Assembly: GCA_016931135.1 (NCBI GenBank)
Contig: JAFGFK010000279.1
Coordinates: 1 to 42,318, forward strand
Direction: 5' to 3'
Origin: Candidatus Sumerlaeota bacterium
GTDB taxonomy: Bacteria > Sumerlaeota > Sumerlaeia > MWCT01
DNA length: 42,318 nt
In this document: one piece after another, positions 9,170-21,700 of the stretch
Position numbering within the stretch: the stretch's first letter is position 1
How the letters are laid out: each line of letters begins with the position of its first letter
Translations under genes and position numbers: made by a program
The notes under the pieces: generated by a model
What the model was told of the DNA's origin: nothing
Database searches by the model: none
Seen by the model: the letters and a program-made list of their open reading frames with translations, nothing else

Positions 9170-12100
9170 ATGAAATCAAAGACCATTTTAATGGTGTTTT
9201 TAATTTCACTGGTCGCCCTTTGCCATATTGACGCCCAAGGAGATATTTTATTCTCAGACACCTTTACCGGCACCGATGGGACCAGGCCGGCTAATTGGAA
9301 GATCGTCAATGCCCCTGAAACGAACTTCTGGTTCCTGCAGGATGGACAATTATGCACGGGAAACGGAGATGATATATTGACGGGAGGGGGCTTCTCTTAC
9401 GCCATTATCAGCGCTCCCGCCGCGCAGTCATGGACGGATTACAGTATCCAAACCTCCTCCTGGATGTATCAGGCGAATGGCAATATGATGATTATTGCCA
9501 GATGGCTGGATGAGAACAACCATTATCGGGGAGTTATGGAAACCTTGAAGGGCGCTCGTTCTCTCAAGATAGAGAAGGTTCTCAAGGGAAATAGAACCGT
9601 TCTTGCCGAAGTCAAGGACGGCGTTGACGGAGTCAATATTCCCCCGATGGAAAATGGAACGTCTCCCGCCGATGCCCGCACGTTTCAATTCATTGTTTCC
9701 GGGTCGAAACTGACCTTCATTATGGGGGGAGCGGTATCGGTTCAAGCGACGGACGCCAGCTTCCCGTCGGGATCGGCAGGCGTCGGCGAATGGTTTCATT
9801 ACGCCTATTTTGATGATGTTGTCGTTCAGAAAGTTCAGGAAGGAGAAATCCCCTCAAAACCGGTTTCCCAGATACCAACGGTGATTCAACCATTGGGCTC
9901 TCTTGGAACGTCCGCTTCCACTCCGGGAACCATTTTCCGGATATTGATAGGTGAGGAATTGCCGGAACAAACGGCAAAGGATCTCCGGGATCAGCTTATC
10001 AGTTGGGGATACACCCCTGTCGAGTTATTTCAGAAAGATACCGGATACGATGTATATCTGGGCGCGTTTCTGTCCGATGCGGAGGCTCAGTCTGCCAAGG
10101 GTTTCCTGGAAGAGGAAGGTTTGAGTCCGCGCCGGATCGTTTCTTTGAGCGGCGACAAGGCGGTGGAAGTCAAAAAACAGGCAACCACAGCCAAAAGAAA
10201 TTTCCGCGTTCTGGCGCGTGAGTTCACGGATATAAGTTTCGCTGAAAAAATGAAAAAAGCCCTGGAAGAAGACGGGTATTTCCCGGTGGAAATTGTCAGT
10301 ATGGGCGCTAATCACAGGGTGTATATTGGCAGTTTCAATAATAGCGATGAGGCGGATAAACTTTCCAGAGCCTTGAAAGCGGATGGATATGACACCGCCA
10401 CTGTTATCGAAACGGAATTGGATACAGACATGTCAACGATTTTTCCGCCTTCCACAATAGCGTCCGCCCCTTCTTCGCCCGAACCGTTCAATCCGGCGAT
10501 GATTGCCGGCAAGTCCTCTGAATGGGAAGCCCTTTCCGAAAAACAAAAAGGGGAAGTTATGGATATCATTACCCTTCAGGAATCCTTGAAGCATGGGGAC
10601 ATGGTCACCAACGAGATATTGGGTATCAAGAAAAAAATTGAAGAACTGACCATGGAGCAGAAAAGAATCGTTGATATCTGGCGCGGCGAGGCGGAAAAAG
10701 AACAATCCAAACAAAGAACAATCGCGGAATTGGTCAAGAAAGCGGAAAACGCAAGAGATCAGAGGCAATGGGATGAAGCGCTCAAGTTCTGCGAAGAAGT
10801 CAAGAAACTGGACCCTAATAACGGTCGCGTCGTCATGATCGAACGATCGATCAAGGTCATAACGGAAGAAGATTATGAAGGCAAGAAGATCATCGAGGAG
10901 CAGGAGCGGGAAAAGATCAAAAGGGCGCGCGATATGGCGGAATCTCTGGAAAAACAGCAGAAATTCGAAGCCTCCCGCGCCCAATGGGGAATGGTTTTGA
11001 GCCTCGCCAAACCTGGTTCCCTCGATTATAACGACGCCAATACCGCGATCGGAAGAATCGACGGACTCCTTGCCGAAGCGGAGACCCAAAGACACAAACG
11101 GGAACAAAGCAGGCTCTATACCCTCTATGGTATCGGAGCTATCATGCTCCTTCTTGTTTTCCTGATCGTCATGATTGTCATTCGAAGCAGAAAACATGAC
11201 CGCGAACTTCTGCGTCAGGTTCAGGAATTGACGCTGAAACCACTCCTTGAGCTTCAGGAGGGCAAGGGACCCGCTGCCATTGAGGATATGACCTCTGACG
11301 TTCAATCCGCTGCTGCGGCTGCAATGCAAACTCCCGCAAGTACGGGAAAGAAAAAACATAAAAAACCGATAGCGGCGCCTGCGCCGGTGGAGGTTCCGGA
11401 ACCGGTCTTTGCGGAAGAGCCCGAAGAGATTCCCGAACCCGAACCCATTCCCGCTCCCGATATATATCCCGTTCCTGAAGTGGAAACGGCTCAAACCGGT
11501 TTCGAGAGCGTGAAATCCGTGGAAAAAGAGGAATTACCCGTTCCCTCCATCGACGACCTCGCTTTTGAGGAATCCCTTGCGTTGTCAGGCGATAAACAGG
11601 AGTCGGTTCCTCTGGAACCTTCTTCGTTGGACGCCTTGGAAGGGGGAGAGTTTGAACCCGCCCCTGTTTTATCGGAACCTGTCAAAGGACCTTCCGTGGA
11701 TGTCGATGACCTCTTTGATGAGACAACCCTGGAAGATGAAACCCTGAAATTGTCGCCTCTTTCTAATCTGGAAGAAAAGACGCCGCTGCCCGGTTTCCAG
11801 GAGATTTCCCTGGAGCCCATCACCCCTTCTTCTTCAAAGGAAAAGAAACAAACCCCGCCCCTTTATTCCCATAAAGAAGACGATATTACCGAGGTTATCC
11901 TTCCTTCCCGGATGGTTCGGGAACCTCTCGATGTCGGGACGCCGAATATCAACTCCCTGGAAACGCCCAGACCTGTTGAAGTCTCGGAATCTGTCCCTTC
12001 CATATCAAAAGCCGACACGACTCCCGAGGCGTTCAAACCCTCCAGCGTCGATTCCAACGTCATTTACGAGCAGGATTTTGATCAGGAGCAAAACGGGTCT

Positions 12101-12631
12101 ATTCCCGCAAATTGGAAGGGTAATTATAATTACGCCTCCCTCGTTGTCAGTGATCAATCCCCGGCTCCGGATTCCAGAAAGTGCATTGTCTTTGAAAAGG
12201 AGAAGGGAGCGGGCAGCGCCTTCTATTGTTGCCATTTTGCCGAAACAAGCGGAGTTGTGGGAATCGAGTTCGATCTTCGATGCGATATGAAAAACAAATA
12301 TCTCCTGGGCTTCTATATCGAAAAGGATGAAGATTATCGCTATTCCATTCACACGGTTATCCAATATATCAACTCCGGGAAACAAAGCGCCAAACCCTCT
12401 CTGCGCGTTCAGGGAAAACCGGTGCCTTACAATTGGGGGGATTGGAGACACATCAAATATATCGTCAATCTGATTGACGCTACGGTGGATGGATACGTGG
12501 ATGGCGAATTGATCGCCAACGGTGAAAAACTGGCAAGTTGTCCTACCAGCTTGAATACGATTTCAATACGGGATAATTTAGCCACTGTCGGAAAGCTAAT
12601 GATTGACAATATCAAAATTTATAAGGCATAA
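9170..12631 (+). CDS. Large single-TM protein: N-terminal jelly-roll-like domain, two SPOR-like repeats, coiled/TPR region, TM, acidic Pro-rich linker, C-terminal jelly-roll-like domain
   Basis: ORF 9134..12631; internal ATG at 9170 starts signal peptide MKSKTILMVFLISLVALCHIDAQ. Tandem 'FRILIGEELPEQTAKDLRDQLISWGYTPVELF...YDVYLGAFLSDAEAQ' and 'FRVLAREFTDISFAEKMKKALEEDGYFPVEIV...HRVYIGSFNNSDEAD'. TM 'LYTLYGIGAIMLLLVFLIVMIVIRS'. Confidence 0.75.
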   Translation: MKSKTILMVFLISLVALCHIDAQGDILFSDTFTGTDGTRPANWKIVNAPETNFWFLQDGQLCTGNGDDILTGGGFSYAIISAPAAQSWTDYSIQTSSWMYQANGNMMIIARWLDENNHYRGVMETLKGARSLKIEKVLKGNRTVLAEVKDGVDGVNIPPMENGTSPADARTFQFIVSGSKLTFIMGGAVSVQATDASFPSGSAGVGEWFHYAYFDDVVVQKVQEGEIPSKPVSQIPTVIQPLGSLGTSASTPGTIFRILIGEELPEQTAKDLRDQLISWGYTPVELFQKDTGYDVYLGAFLSDAEAQSAKGFLEEEGLSPRRIVSLSGDKAVEVKKQATTAKRNFRVLAREFTDISFAEKMKKALEEDGYFPVEIVSMGANHRVYIGSFNNSDEADKLSRALKADGYDTATVIETELDTDMSTIFPPSTIASAPSSPEPFNPAMIAGKSSEWEALSEKQKGEVMDIITLQESLKHGDMVTNEILGIKKKIEELTMEQKRIVDIWRGEAEKEQSKQRTIAELVKKAENARDQRQWDEALKFCEEVKKLDPNNGRVVMIERSIKVITEEDYEGKKIIEEQEREKIKRARDMAESLEKQQKFEASRAQWGMVLSLAKPGSLDYNDANTAIGRIDGLLAEAETQRHKREQSRLYTLYGIGAIMLLLVFLIVMIVIRSRKHDRELLRQVQELTLKPLLELQEGKGPAAIEDMTSDVQSAAAAAMQTPASTGKKKHKKPIAAPAPVEVPEPVFAEEPEEIPEPEPIPAPDIYPVPEVETAQTGFESVKSVEKEELPVPSIDDLAFEESLALSGDKQESVPLEPSSLDALEGGEFEPAPVLSEPVKGPSVDVDDLFDETTLEDETLKLSPLSNLEEKTPLPGFQEISLEPITPSSSKEKKQTPPLYSHKEDDITEVILPSRMVREPLDVGTPNINSLETPRPVEVSESVPSISKADTTPEAFKPSSVDSNVIYEQDFDQEQNGSIPANWKGNYNYASLVVSDQSPAPDSRKCIVFEKEKGAGSAFYCCHFAETSGVVGIEFDLRCDMKNKYLLGFYIEKDEDYRYSIHTVIQYINSGKQSAKPSLRVQGKPVPYNWGDWRHIKYIVNLIDATVDGYVDGELIANGEKLASCPTSLNTISIRDNLATVGKLMIDNIKIYKA

Positions 12632-12709
12632 GCATGCGTCATTCTCGCTGATTTGGCTGAGCGTCATGTAATTATGTCTTTTTTTGTAACATTTTATGAG
12701 TGGTAGGGT

Positions 12710-15700
12710 ATGGGGAAGCTATCACAAAGCGGCATTATCGAGCAGATTAATGATAAGATCGACGCCAAAGTATTGTTCGATAAAATCAACTATGCCCCTG
12801 ATAAGGTTCAGATTATCGGGACGACATTGAAATGTTTCTGTCCCCTGCATAAGGAAAAGGCGTTTCGATCTCTCATCGTCGATCTTAAAAAGAACTCCTT
12901 TCGTTGCAGTCTCAAAGGGTGCCCCGGATTTGAGGGGGGAACCCTCGTTCATTTCTACTCCCTTCATACGGGACAACCTGAAATCAAATCCGCATTCAGC
13001 CTGGCGAAACTCCTGAACCTGGAGATAGACCCGGATATGATTCAGGGACTGTCTCAAAGTTTCAAGGAAGAAGCCCAACAAGCCTTTCTGGAAAGGGATA
13101 TCGAAAAAGCCCAGAATTTCGCCTCTCAAGCCCTGGATGTCGATCCCGGCAATCTTGGCGCCAGATTCCTGATGGCTCAAGCCTTGGAGGAACTCGGAAA
13201 TAATGTCGGAGCCATCAAGGAATTCCAAGCCACTGCGGATGGTTACTCGGACCTGGGTGAATTCAACAGAGCCATCGAAATTTATGAAATGTATATCCTT
13301 AAAAGAGAACCTCGGAATGAGGAAATACTTCAGAAAGTGGCGATCCTGTACGAAAACCTCGGAGATAAGGATCGCGCCATCGAATTCTATCTGATCATTG
13401 CCTCCGAGAACGATAAAAAGAGCCAGAATGACAAGAATATTCCCCTTTTTCATAAAATCCTGGAGATGAACCCCTCAAGGAATGAAGTTCGACTCCAACT
13501 GGCGCAACTCTATGAATCCATCGAAAATCTCCCGATGGCCGTTGACCAGTATCTGGACGTCGCATCCTGGCGCCGCAATCAGGGAGATCTTCCCTCCGCT
13601 CTGTCCATCCTCGAACATATCAAACAAACTGTTCCGGAAAATTTCAACTGCCGGGAACAAATTGCCGAAATCTATTACGAACAGGGCAATTATGAAAAGG
13701 TCGAACAGGAATATCTGCAACTGGGAGAAATCGCCATTGAACAGGATGAATTGCATACCGCAGAAAGATTTTACAAGATACTTCTCGAGAAATTTCCTCA
13801 ATCCCTTGAAGGGCGCCAGGGACTGATCAATCTGTTCGAGAAAATGGAAAACCGCACCGCTTTCAGCCGCGAAAGCATAGGGCTTGCCGATATTCTCGAA
13901 TCAATGGGCGATCTTGAACGCGCTACGACGGTTCTGGCGCGGGCAAAACGTCAAAGTCCCAGCGATGTTTATATCAGGGAAAAGCTCATCCAGTTGCTTA
14001 TCAAGGCGAATCTTCGCGATGAAACGGTGGAAGAGTATTTTGAACTCGCAGACCTTTATAATGAGGTGGGGGAGGATCAGACGGTCGCCTCATGCCTCGA
14101 TAAAATCAAAAGCCTTCATCCGAAAAACCTGAAAACGCTCATCAGGGCGGCGTCTCAGTTTTATAAATACGATGATAAACAAAAGGGGCTGGCGGAATTT
14201 TTACAGTTAGCCGATGATCTCCAGGATGATGAATCCTTTGATTCCAGTATCAGCGTTTGTGAAGAAGCCCTCAAATGGGAACCCGATAATATTTCCATTC
14301 TGGAGCGGTTGCTGTCGGCGCAGACACAGGTCGGCTTGAAGGATCAGGCTCTGGAAACGTATCAGAAACTTTATCAGATTTATCGTAATGCCGATAATAT
14401 CGGAAAAGCGGAAGAAGCGCTTCGGGACGCCCTCACGCTCGATGAAAAAAATGTCCGCATTCATTCCCAGCTGACGGATATATATCTTTATCAGAACAAC
14501 ACGGCAAACGCCCTTTCCACACTGACTTCCTTAAGTCAGATCTATTATGAAAATGAGGATATCGATGGGGGAATCGAAACCGCCAGAAAAATCCTGGAAC
14601 TCAATCCTGATTCCGTCGCTATCAGGGAACGCCTGGCTTATCTCTACAGGGAAAACAAGATTTTTGACCAATCCATCGAGGAATACAATCTCGCAGCGGA
14701 ATATTATATCAGCCAGAATCAGCATACCGCTGCCATTAACGATCTCAAAGCGGTCCTCGAGATCGATGAAAACAATTATGAATCTGTGCTGAAAATCTCG
14801 AACCTCCTTCTGGAATACGAGTCGTTCGAGGAGGCGCTCCCTTATCTGATGAAAGGATTGGAACTTCTCAAAAGCGGGTGGGGAAGCCCCGAGGACGTGG
14901 TCAAGGAATACCACAGAATCCTCGCTTTGAAAGAAAATCAACTTCAACTCCGCGAGGAATTCATCGCCTATCTGAAATCCATTGATTATAAGGATGAAGC
15001 CTTCAAGGAAATTCGATCCCTGGTGGATTTGTATAAAGAACAGAAGAATTTCCCCAAATCGGCAGGCCTTTTGGAAGAACTAATTCCTCTCAAACCTGAA
15101 GATAACTCCCTGAAGTCTGAATTGGCTGATATGTATATGTCTATGGATATCCATCAGGAAGCCCTGAATTATTACGCCCAGGCAGCCGCCGGGTACAGAG
15201 AACAGGGCGAGGAATCCAAAACCATTGAAATCTATCGCAAGATTCTCCAAATCGATCCCCAGGAAGAATCCATCCGGGAAGAACTCGCCCAGATTCTTGC
15301 CTCCCAGGCTTCTCAATCCGAGAAATCATCCAAACGCTCCAAAGGCGCAAACCTGAAAACCGAAGCCATTGAACATTTCCTCTTCCTGATCAACAAAAGA
15401 AGACAGGAAGAGCGGGAACATGAAAATACCCGATTTTATATGAAAATACTCGATTTGGACCCTGAAATGAAAGATATTCGGGAAAAACTCGCCGCAGCTT
15501 ATGAAATGGCTCAGGATCCCGAATCCGCTCTGGAACAGTTGATGATCCTGGCGGAATCTTATAAAAAGGAGGGCGATTTTAATACCGCCATTGAACGGTG
15601 CAAGCGCGCCAAAACCATCCTCCCGGGGAATGAAATGCCCAGGGGGCTCCTCTTGAATCTTTATGAAGCCTCGGGCGATACGGCGTCCCTGAAAAATGAA

Positions 15701-18700
15701 CATATCGCGCTCGGTGAAATATGGCTGAACAGGTTGATGCCGGACAAGGCGGAAAAACATTTCCTCGAAGCTCAAAAACTCGATCCTACCGATATTGGCG
15801 TAGGGGAGAAACTTGCCGAGATTCATGAAGCCAGGGAAGATTATGAGGCGGCTTGCTCACAATATCGAAAAGTCAGCTCTTTGTATGAAGAGAAAGGCGA
15901 ACTGACGAGCGCAATCGCCGCGCTTCGGAAAATCAAACTTCTCGATCCTTATAACTTCGAGTCCCGGGAAAAAATCGCGGATTTGCTTGCCAAAGTCCGG
16001 GAAATTCCCGAGTCGCTTGAGGAATATTATGAACTCGCCGTGCTTTCTTTTGAAATCCAGAAGCCTGATAAAGCCCGGCTTTTCATAGAAAAGATTTCCG
16101 AAATCGCTCCCGATCATTTTGAATTCCGTCTCAAAGTGATCCAGCTCCTTCATAATTACAACAAAGCGGATGAAGCCATCGAGGAACTTCTCAATCTGTG
16201 CGCCATCCTCCTCCAGGGAGGGCGCCTGGACAATCTTCTCAAAGCCGTTGATTTCGGATTGAAACTCGATGAAACGCTTCTGAATCTCAGGGAATTCAGG
16301 ATCAAAGCCCTCCTGGGCTCTAATAATATCAAGGACGCGCTCGATGAGTACCACATTGCTGCGCGCTTCGCCTTCCATCAGGAGAAATACGAAAACGCGG
16401 AAACATATTTGAACGCCATACTGGAAAGAAAACCCAAGGACCTGGAAGCCCTTCAGCAAAGCGTCGAGTGCGCCTTGAAACTCGATAAAATCGAATCTGC
16501 GGTTGATTTCCTGATGAAACTGATCCCCCTCTTCGAGAAAAACGAGGATTTTGAAAAAGCAATCGACGCCTCCAAACGTATCCTGGAGCTTACGCCGGAT
16601 AATGTGGAAGTCATGAAACAACTGGCGAAATTCTACCTCAACGCCTCTCGGGAATCCGAAGCGGTGCGCGCCTTTGGCGCCATCGCTGATTTCTACGTCT
16701 CTCATGGAAATTATACCGAAGCCTGCACGTATCTTTCCCGCATCCTCGAATACGATACGGATTCCATTCCCACGATCCGAAAACTGGCTTTCCTGATTTA
16801 TGAAAACGAGAATCTCTTCAAGGCGCGTCCTCATTTCAGGAAGTTCCTCGAACTCTGTAAGTCCCAATTGCCCCCGGAGGAAACGATAAAAGAATATCAC
16901 AATGTCCTCAAAGTCGATCCAGCCAATCCCCAACTGATCCTCGAATTCGCGCGATTCCTCCAGAGCATCGAGGAATTGGAGAAAGCCCGGGAACAGTATT
17001 TGAAGGCGTCATCGCTTCTCACGGAAGACGCCAGAACCCGTGGGAAAGCCATTCAAATCCTGAATGAATTGATGGAAGTCTTCCCCAATGACACGGACAT
17101 CCTTTCTCAACTGGCTGATCTCTGCGTAAAGGAAAACAAGCCGGAACAAGCCTTTATCCATTTCAACAGGATTGCCGGTATTTTTCTCGAGAGAAAAGAC
17201 TTGAAGGAATCCATCAATTTTTATCTCAAGGCCTTGCGAATCAAACCGGATGACGCTGACTTGATATTGAAAATCGGGGAACTGTATGAAGAGATGGGGG
17301 ACGCTACAAAGGCGGTTCAACAATACCTCAATCTTTCTGATCTGAATGTCAAACTGAACAAGACAAGCCAGAATATTGAGATTTATCAGAGAATCCTTTC
17401 TCTTGATGAATCCATGAAACCGGTTCGTCATAAACTTGCCCGGCTTTATGAAAAGGAAAAACGAATCGACAAAGCCACGATTCATTATCTGTATCTTGGA
17501 AGGCAGTATGAAGAGGAGAAAGAGCGGAATCAAGCCCTCGCCGTTTATCAGCATATCAAATCCATCAATCCTGAAGAGGAGGAAAATCGCAAATTCATGG
17601 TGGAGATTTATCTCGCCACCAAGAGAAAGGAACAGGCGAAGCTTGAGTTGGAGGAACTGGCTGATCTGTACATGAAAAACCAGCAACTGGCCGAAGCCCA
17701 GGTTCACCTCCTGAAAGTGAAGGATATTGCCCCCCAGGACATTGGAGTAGCGGAAAAACTCGCGCTATTGTTCGATCAACAGGGCGAGAAGGAGCTATCC
17801 GCAAACGAATATGCGCGGGCATCCGCCCTTTATTTGAAAAGCGACGATTTTGAAAAAGCCGTTCACGTTCTTTTAAAAGCCAAGGAATTGATTCCCGAAA
17901 ATACCGAATATCGCGAAGAACTCCTGAAATGCTATGAAAAATCCCGGAAGAACAGCGAATTCCTGAGCGAAGGCATGGCATTGGCGGGCCTTTATTTCTC
18001 GTTCCAGAAAAATAAAGAGGCAACCAGGATATGCAAAATCATTTCCGCCTTTCAACCTTCCAACGTGGAATTGCGACTTCAAGTCGCCAATCTGTACGAG
18101 GCGAACGGTTTGCGGGAGCAGGCGCTCGAGGAATATCTCAATCTGTGCCGGTTTCTTCTGGAATCCAAGAATTTTGCCAAAGCCGGGGAAGCGTGCGAAA
18201 CCGGACTTGCCCTTTCTCCGGATCATGTCCCTCTTCTCGAAGCTGAAATCGATGTTTTCCTGGGACTCGAGAATCTTCCCAAAGCCGTTGAATTGTTCCT
18301 GAAACTCGCCGGAATACATCATGCCAGCGAAAATCCAACCGCAGAGGAACAGTCCTATCGCAAAGCCCTTGAAATCCTTCCGGAACATATCCCGGCTCAT
18401 GATGGATTGATAAACCTCCTCACCGTGGCCGGAAGAATACAGGAAGCCGTCGATCAACTCCTTGTTCTGAGCGGCATTCATGAAAAACAAAATAACATTG
18501 AGGCAGCCATACAGAAACGCCAGGAAATTCTTATTCTGCAACCGGAAAATATCAATGTTCGGGATGGACTTGCCACACTGTACAAATCCCAGGGAAACAA
18601 CAACGCCGCTATCCAGGAATATTTCACCCTTGCCCAGATGTGCGAGGATGATGAGAATTTCAAGGGGGCTCGAAATTATTACGAGGCGATTCTGCAGATC

Positions 18701-21700
18701 GACAACAGAAAAGTGGACGCTATCAGGGCTATTATAAACCTTGCCCAGAAAAAGAAGGACGTCGAAGTCTTCATCCAGTATTCCCAGCGCCTCGCCGATT
18801 ATTTTGAAAGCGTTCAAGCCTTCGCCGACGCGATTCCTCTCTATCAGGGGATCATTGATTGGGACAAGAACTATCTGGCTGCGTATCAGAAGTTGGGATT
18901 CTGCCTGGAGGCCGTCGGGAAGATCGAGGAAGCCGTCCATATCTATAAAGAGCTTGGGGAACAGTATCAGAAACAGGACGCCCTGAACGCAGCCGTTCAA
19001 TATTTTCAACTTGTGGAAAAACATCGTCCCAATGATTGGAACAATTTGAAGAATATGGCGGATCTCTATGTCAAACTCAAGAATACCGATCAAGCCACTG
19101 TTTATTATACGCAAACCATAGATATTCTCAGGTCTTTGGACAATCTGGATGAGGCGTTGAAACTAGCCCAAACTCTTGTTAAAATAAAACCCAACCACGT
19201 TCCCTCTTATCAGATATTCGCGGAAATCCTGGAAACGAAGGGCGAAGACCCCAAGGCGAGTGAGGCGTACGCGTATATAGCCTCCCTTCTGGATAAGGAG
19301 AAAAAGATTCAGGAAGCCATGAACGCGAGGGCTTCCGCCCTTCGCCTCTCTCCCGATCTGGTGGAAGAAAGGGAAAAATATGCAGCTAATCTCGTCCAAC
19401 TGGGACAAAACGATGAGGCGATCTTTCAATATCTCCAGATTACCGATGAATATGTCAAACGTCAGAATCATGACAATGCCATAGCCTCTGCGCGAACAGT
19501 TTTCAAACTCGATGACGCCAATCCGGACGCTCACCTCAAACTGAAAAATATCTTTATGACCATCGGCAATACCCGGGACGCCCTCCAGGAAATGGGATGG
19601 ATCGCCAGGGATTATATACAAAAAGGACTTCTCCAGGATTCCGAGACGATTCTATTGGAAGCAGTCCAACTGAATCCAAACGACCTTTCCTTCAGGGAAG
19701 ACCTTGCTTTGGTTTATCAGAAAACCGACCAGCCCGCAAAAGCTACGGAACAACTCCTCAAGATTACCCAGCAGTCCCTTGTCGATGGAGATTTGAACAA
19801 GGCTATTTCCAGCCTGGAGAAAGCCAAGTCTCTGGCAAAAGATAATATCGAAATCCGAAAGAACCTGGCGGAACTTTATTATCGGAATAATCTTCCGGAA
19901 AAAGCCCGGGAGGAACTCTTCAGCGTCGCAAATATTTATCTGGAACAAGGCTTGATCGAAGAAGCCAATAAAATCTGCGATATGATGATCCAGGAGTCTC
20001 CCAAGGATTGCTCCCTCAGGGAACTGATTGGAGACCTTTTCAAGGAACAGGAAATCCCGGAGCTTGCCGTCAAACAATACCTGGAAATCTCTTTCCTGAA
20101 AAAGACGGAATCCGCCTATGAAGATGTCATCAAATATGCCGACATGTCCCTGGAATTGAATCCTAAATGTCTTGAAGCGCACGAAAACCGTATCGAGGCG
20201 CTTCTTAAAATCGACAGACGCTCCGAGGCGTACGATGCACTCCTGACCGTTTCCGAATTTTATTCGGACCTGGGGCTGTTTGAAAAGGCGAGAGACGCCT
20301 ACAGGATGATGGCGGAACTGGCCCCGGACGATCCGGTTCCCATCCAGAAACTCGCCCTGGTCTATTCCCTGATGAATAAAAAGGACGATCAGATTAACGC
20401 GCTTCGGGAGTTGGGCGATATCTTCCTGAGACTCGATCGGACAGAGGACGCCGTGAAAACCTTCCGCTCCATTATCGATCTCAGACCCGATGACACGAGA
20501 GCCAGGGTTCAATATATCGATCTGTATTCCCGTATCGGACCGGAACAGGAATTGGTCGATGATTATATCAAGCTGATCGATATTTTCATAAAACACAAAG
20601 CGACCGCTGAAGCCACGCGTATCTTCGAGAAACTGATTCGCATCACGCCCGAAGACGCCGAAATCCGGGAGAAGTTCATCCGCTTCCTCGTTCAGAATAA
20701 TGATAGAGCCAAAGCCTTCGGGGAAATGTCGTCCCTTTCCTCCATGTATATGGAAAGCGGGGAACTCAAAAAGGCCTCGAGACTTCTGGGGGAGGCGGTG
20801 AAAATCGCCCCTGAGGATCCTTCCGTTCATCTGCAACTCGCGGAAACCTATGTCATGATGAATGCCAAAGGAATGGCGGTGCAGGAGTTCAAGAAATCCG
20901 CCACTCTGTTCGAAAAAATCGACAATCCCGCGAAGTCCCTTGAAATATGTGAAAGAATCATCATGATCGATCCTTATAACCTCGAAGTCAGACAGACCTA
21001 TATCGAACGACTGAAGAAAACAGACCGTATAGAGGATATCGTGGTTCACTCCCAAAAACTGGCTGACTTGTATATCGAAAGAGGACTTCTGGACCTTGCC
21101 GAGAACGTCTATCGGGACATCCTTAAAATCCAACCGGATAATATTGAAATCTGGAATTTTCTGATTCAAACCCATCTCCAGATCGGGCTCGAAGAAGACC
21201 TTGTCGATGATTATCTTTCCCTGGGAGACCTGTATCTCTCCAAGGGCGCGTTAAAGGAGGCTCTGGTTCAGTATAAAAAGGTGATCGAAGCCGATCCCTT
21301 GAATGTCGAGGTTCGACGGAAATATATTGATACCTATCTGCAGATCGGACTGGAACATGACCTGATAGACGATTATCTGGAATTGGCGGACGCCCTCATG
21401 AATCGCCAGCAGATCGAAGACGCCATCCGACTTTATTCCCATGTCATGTCTTTAGATCCCGATAATAAACAGGCGCGGATGAAATTATCCGAAACCAGGG
21501 GGCAAACCGACAAGCCCGATAAAAAGGGCAAAAGAAAAAAGGCTGACAAGGAAGAAAGGGAACAGATATCCCTGGCGACTGACCTTCCTAAAAAACCGGT
21601 CGAACGCCCATCCCTTCCGGAAGTTTCTTATCAGTCAGCCATTGATAATTATAAAAATATTCTCTCCATGAATCCGGCAAATGCCAATATCCGCTGTAAA

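Noticed and set aside
12636-12667. Direct repeat GCGTCAT with 25-bp spacing between the membrane protein gene and the giant gene
   Set aside because: Only 7 bp; could be a regulator site but is easily chance, and no strong terminator or promoter was found there.
12821-12970. Idea that the giant protein is a primase because of the CHC2-like finger
   Set aside because: No TOPRIM or primase catalytic core follows; the rest is repeat solenoid.
19652-21175. 507-aa minus-strand ORF inside the giant repeat gene (also 17873..19114, 16857-region and 10433..11494)
   Set aside because: Phe/Ile/Gly-rich shadow ORFs created by the codon usage of repeated acidic helices on the plus strand; no independent start signals or motifs.
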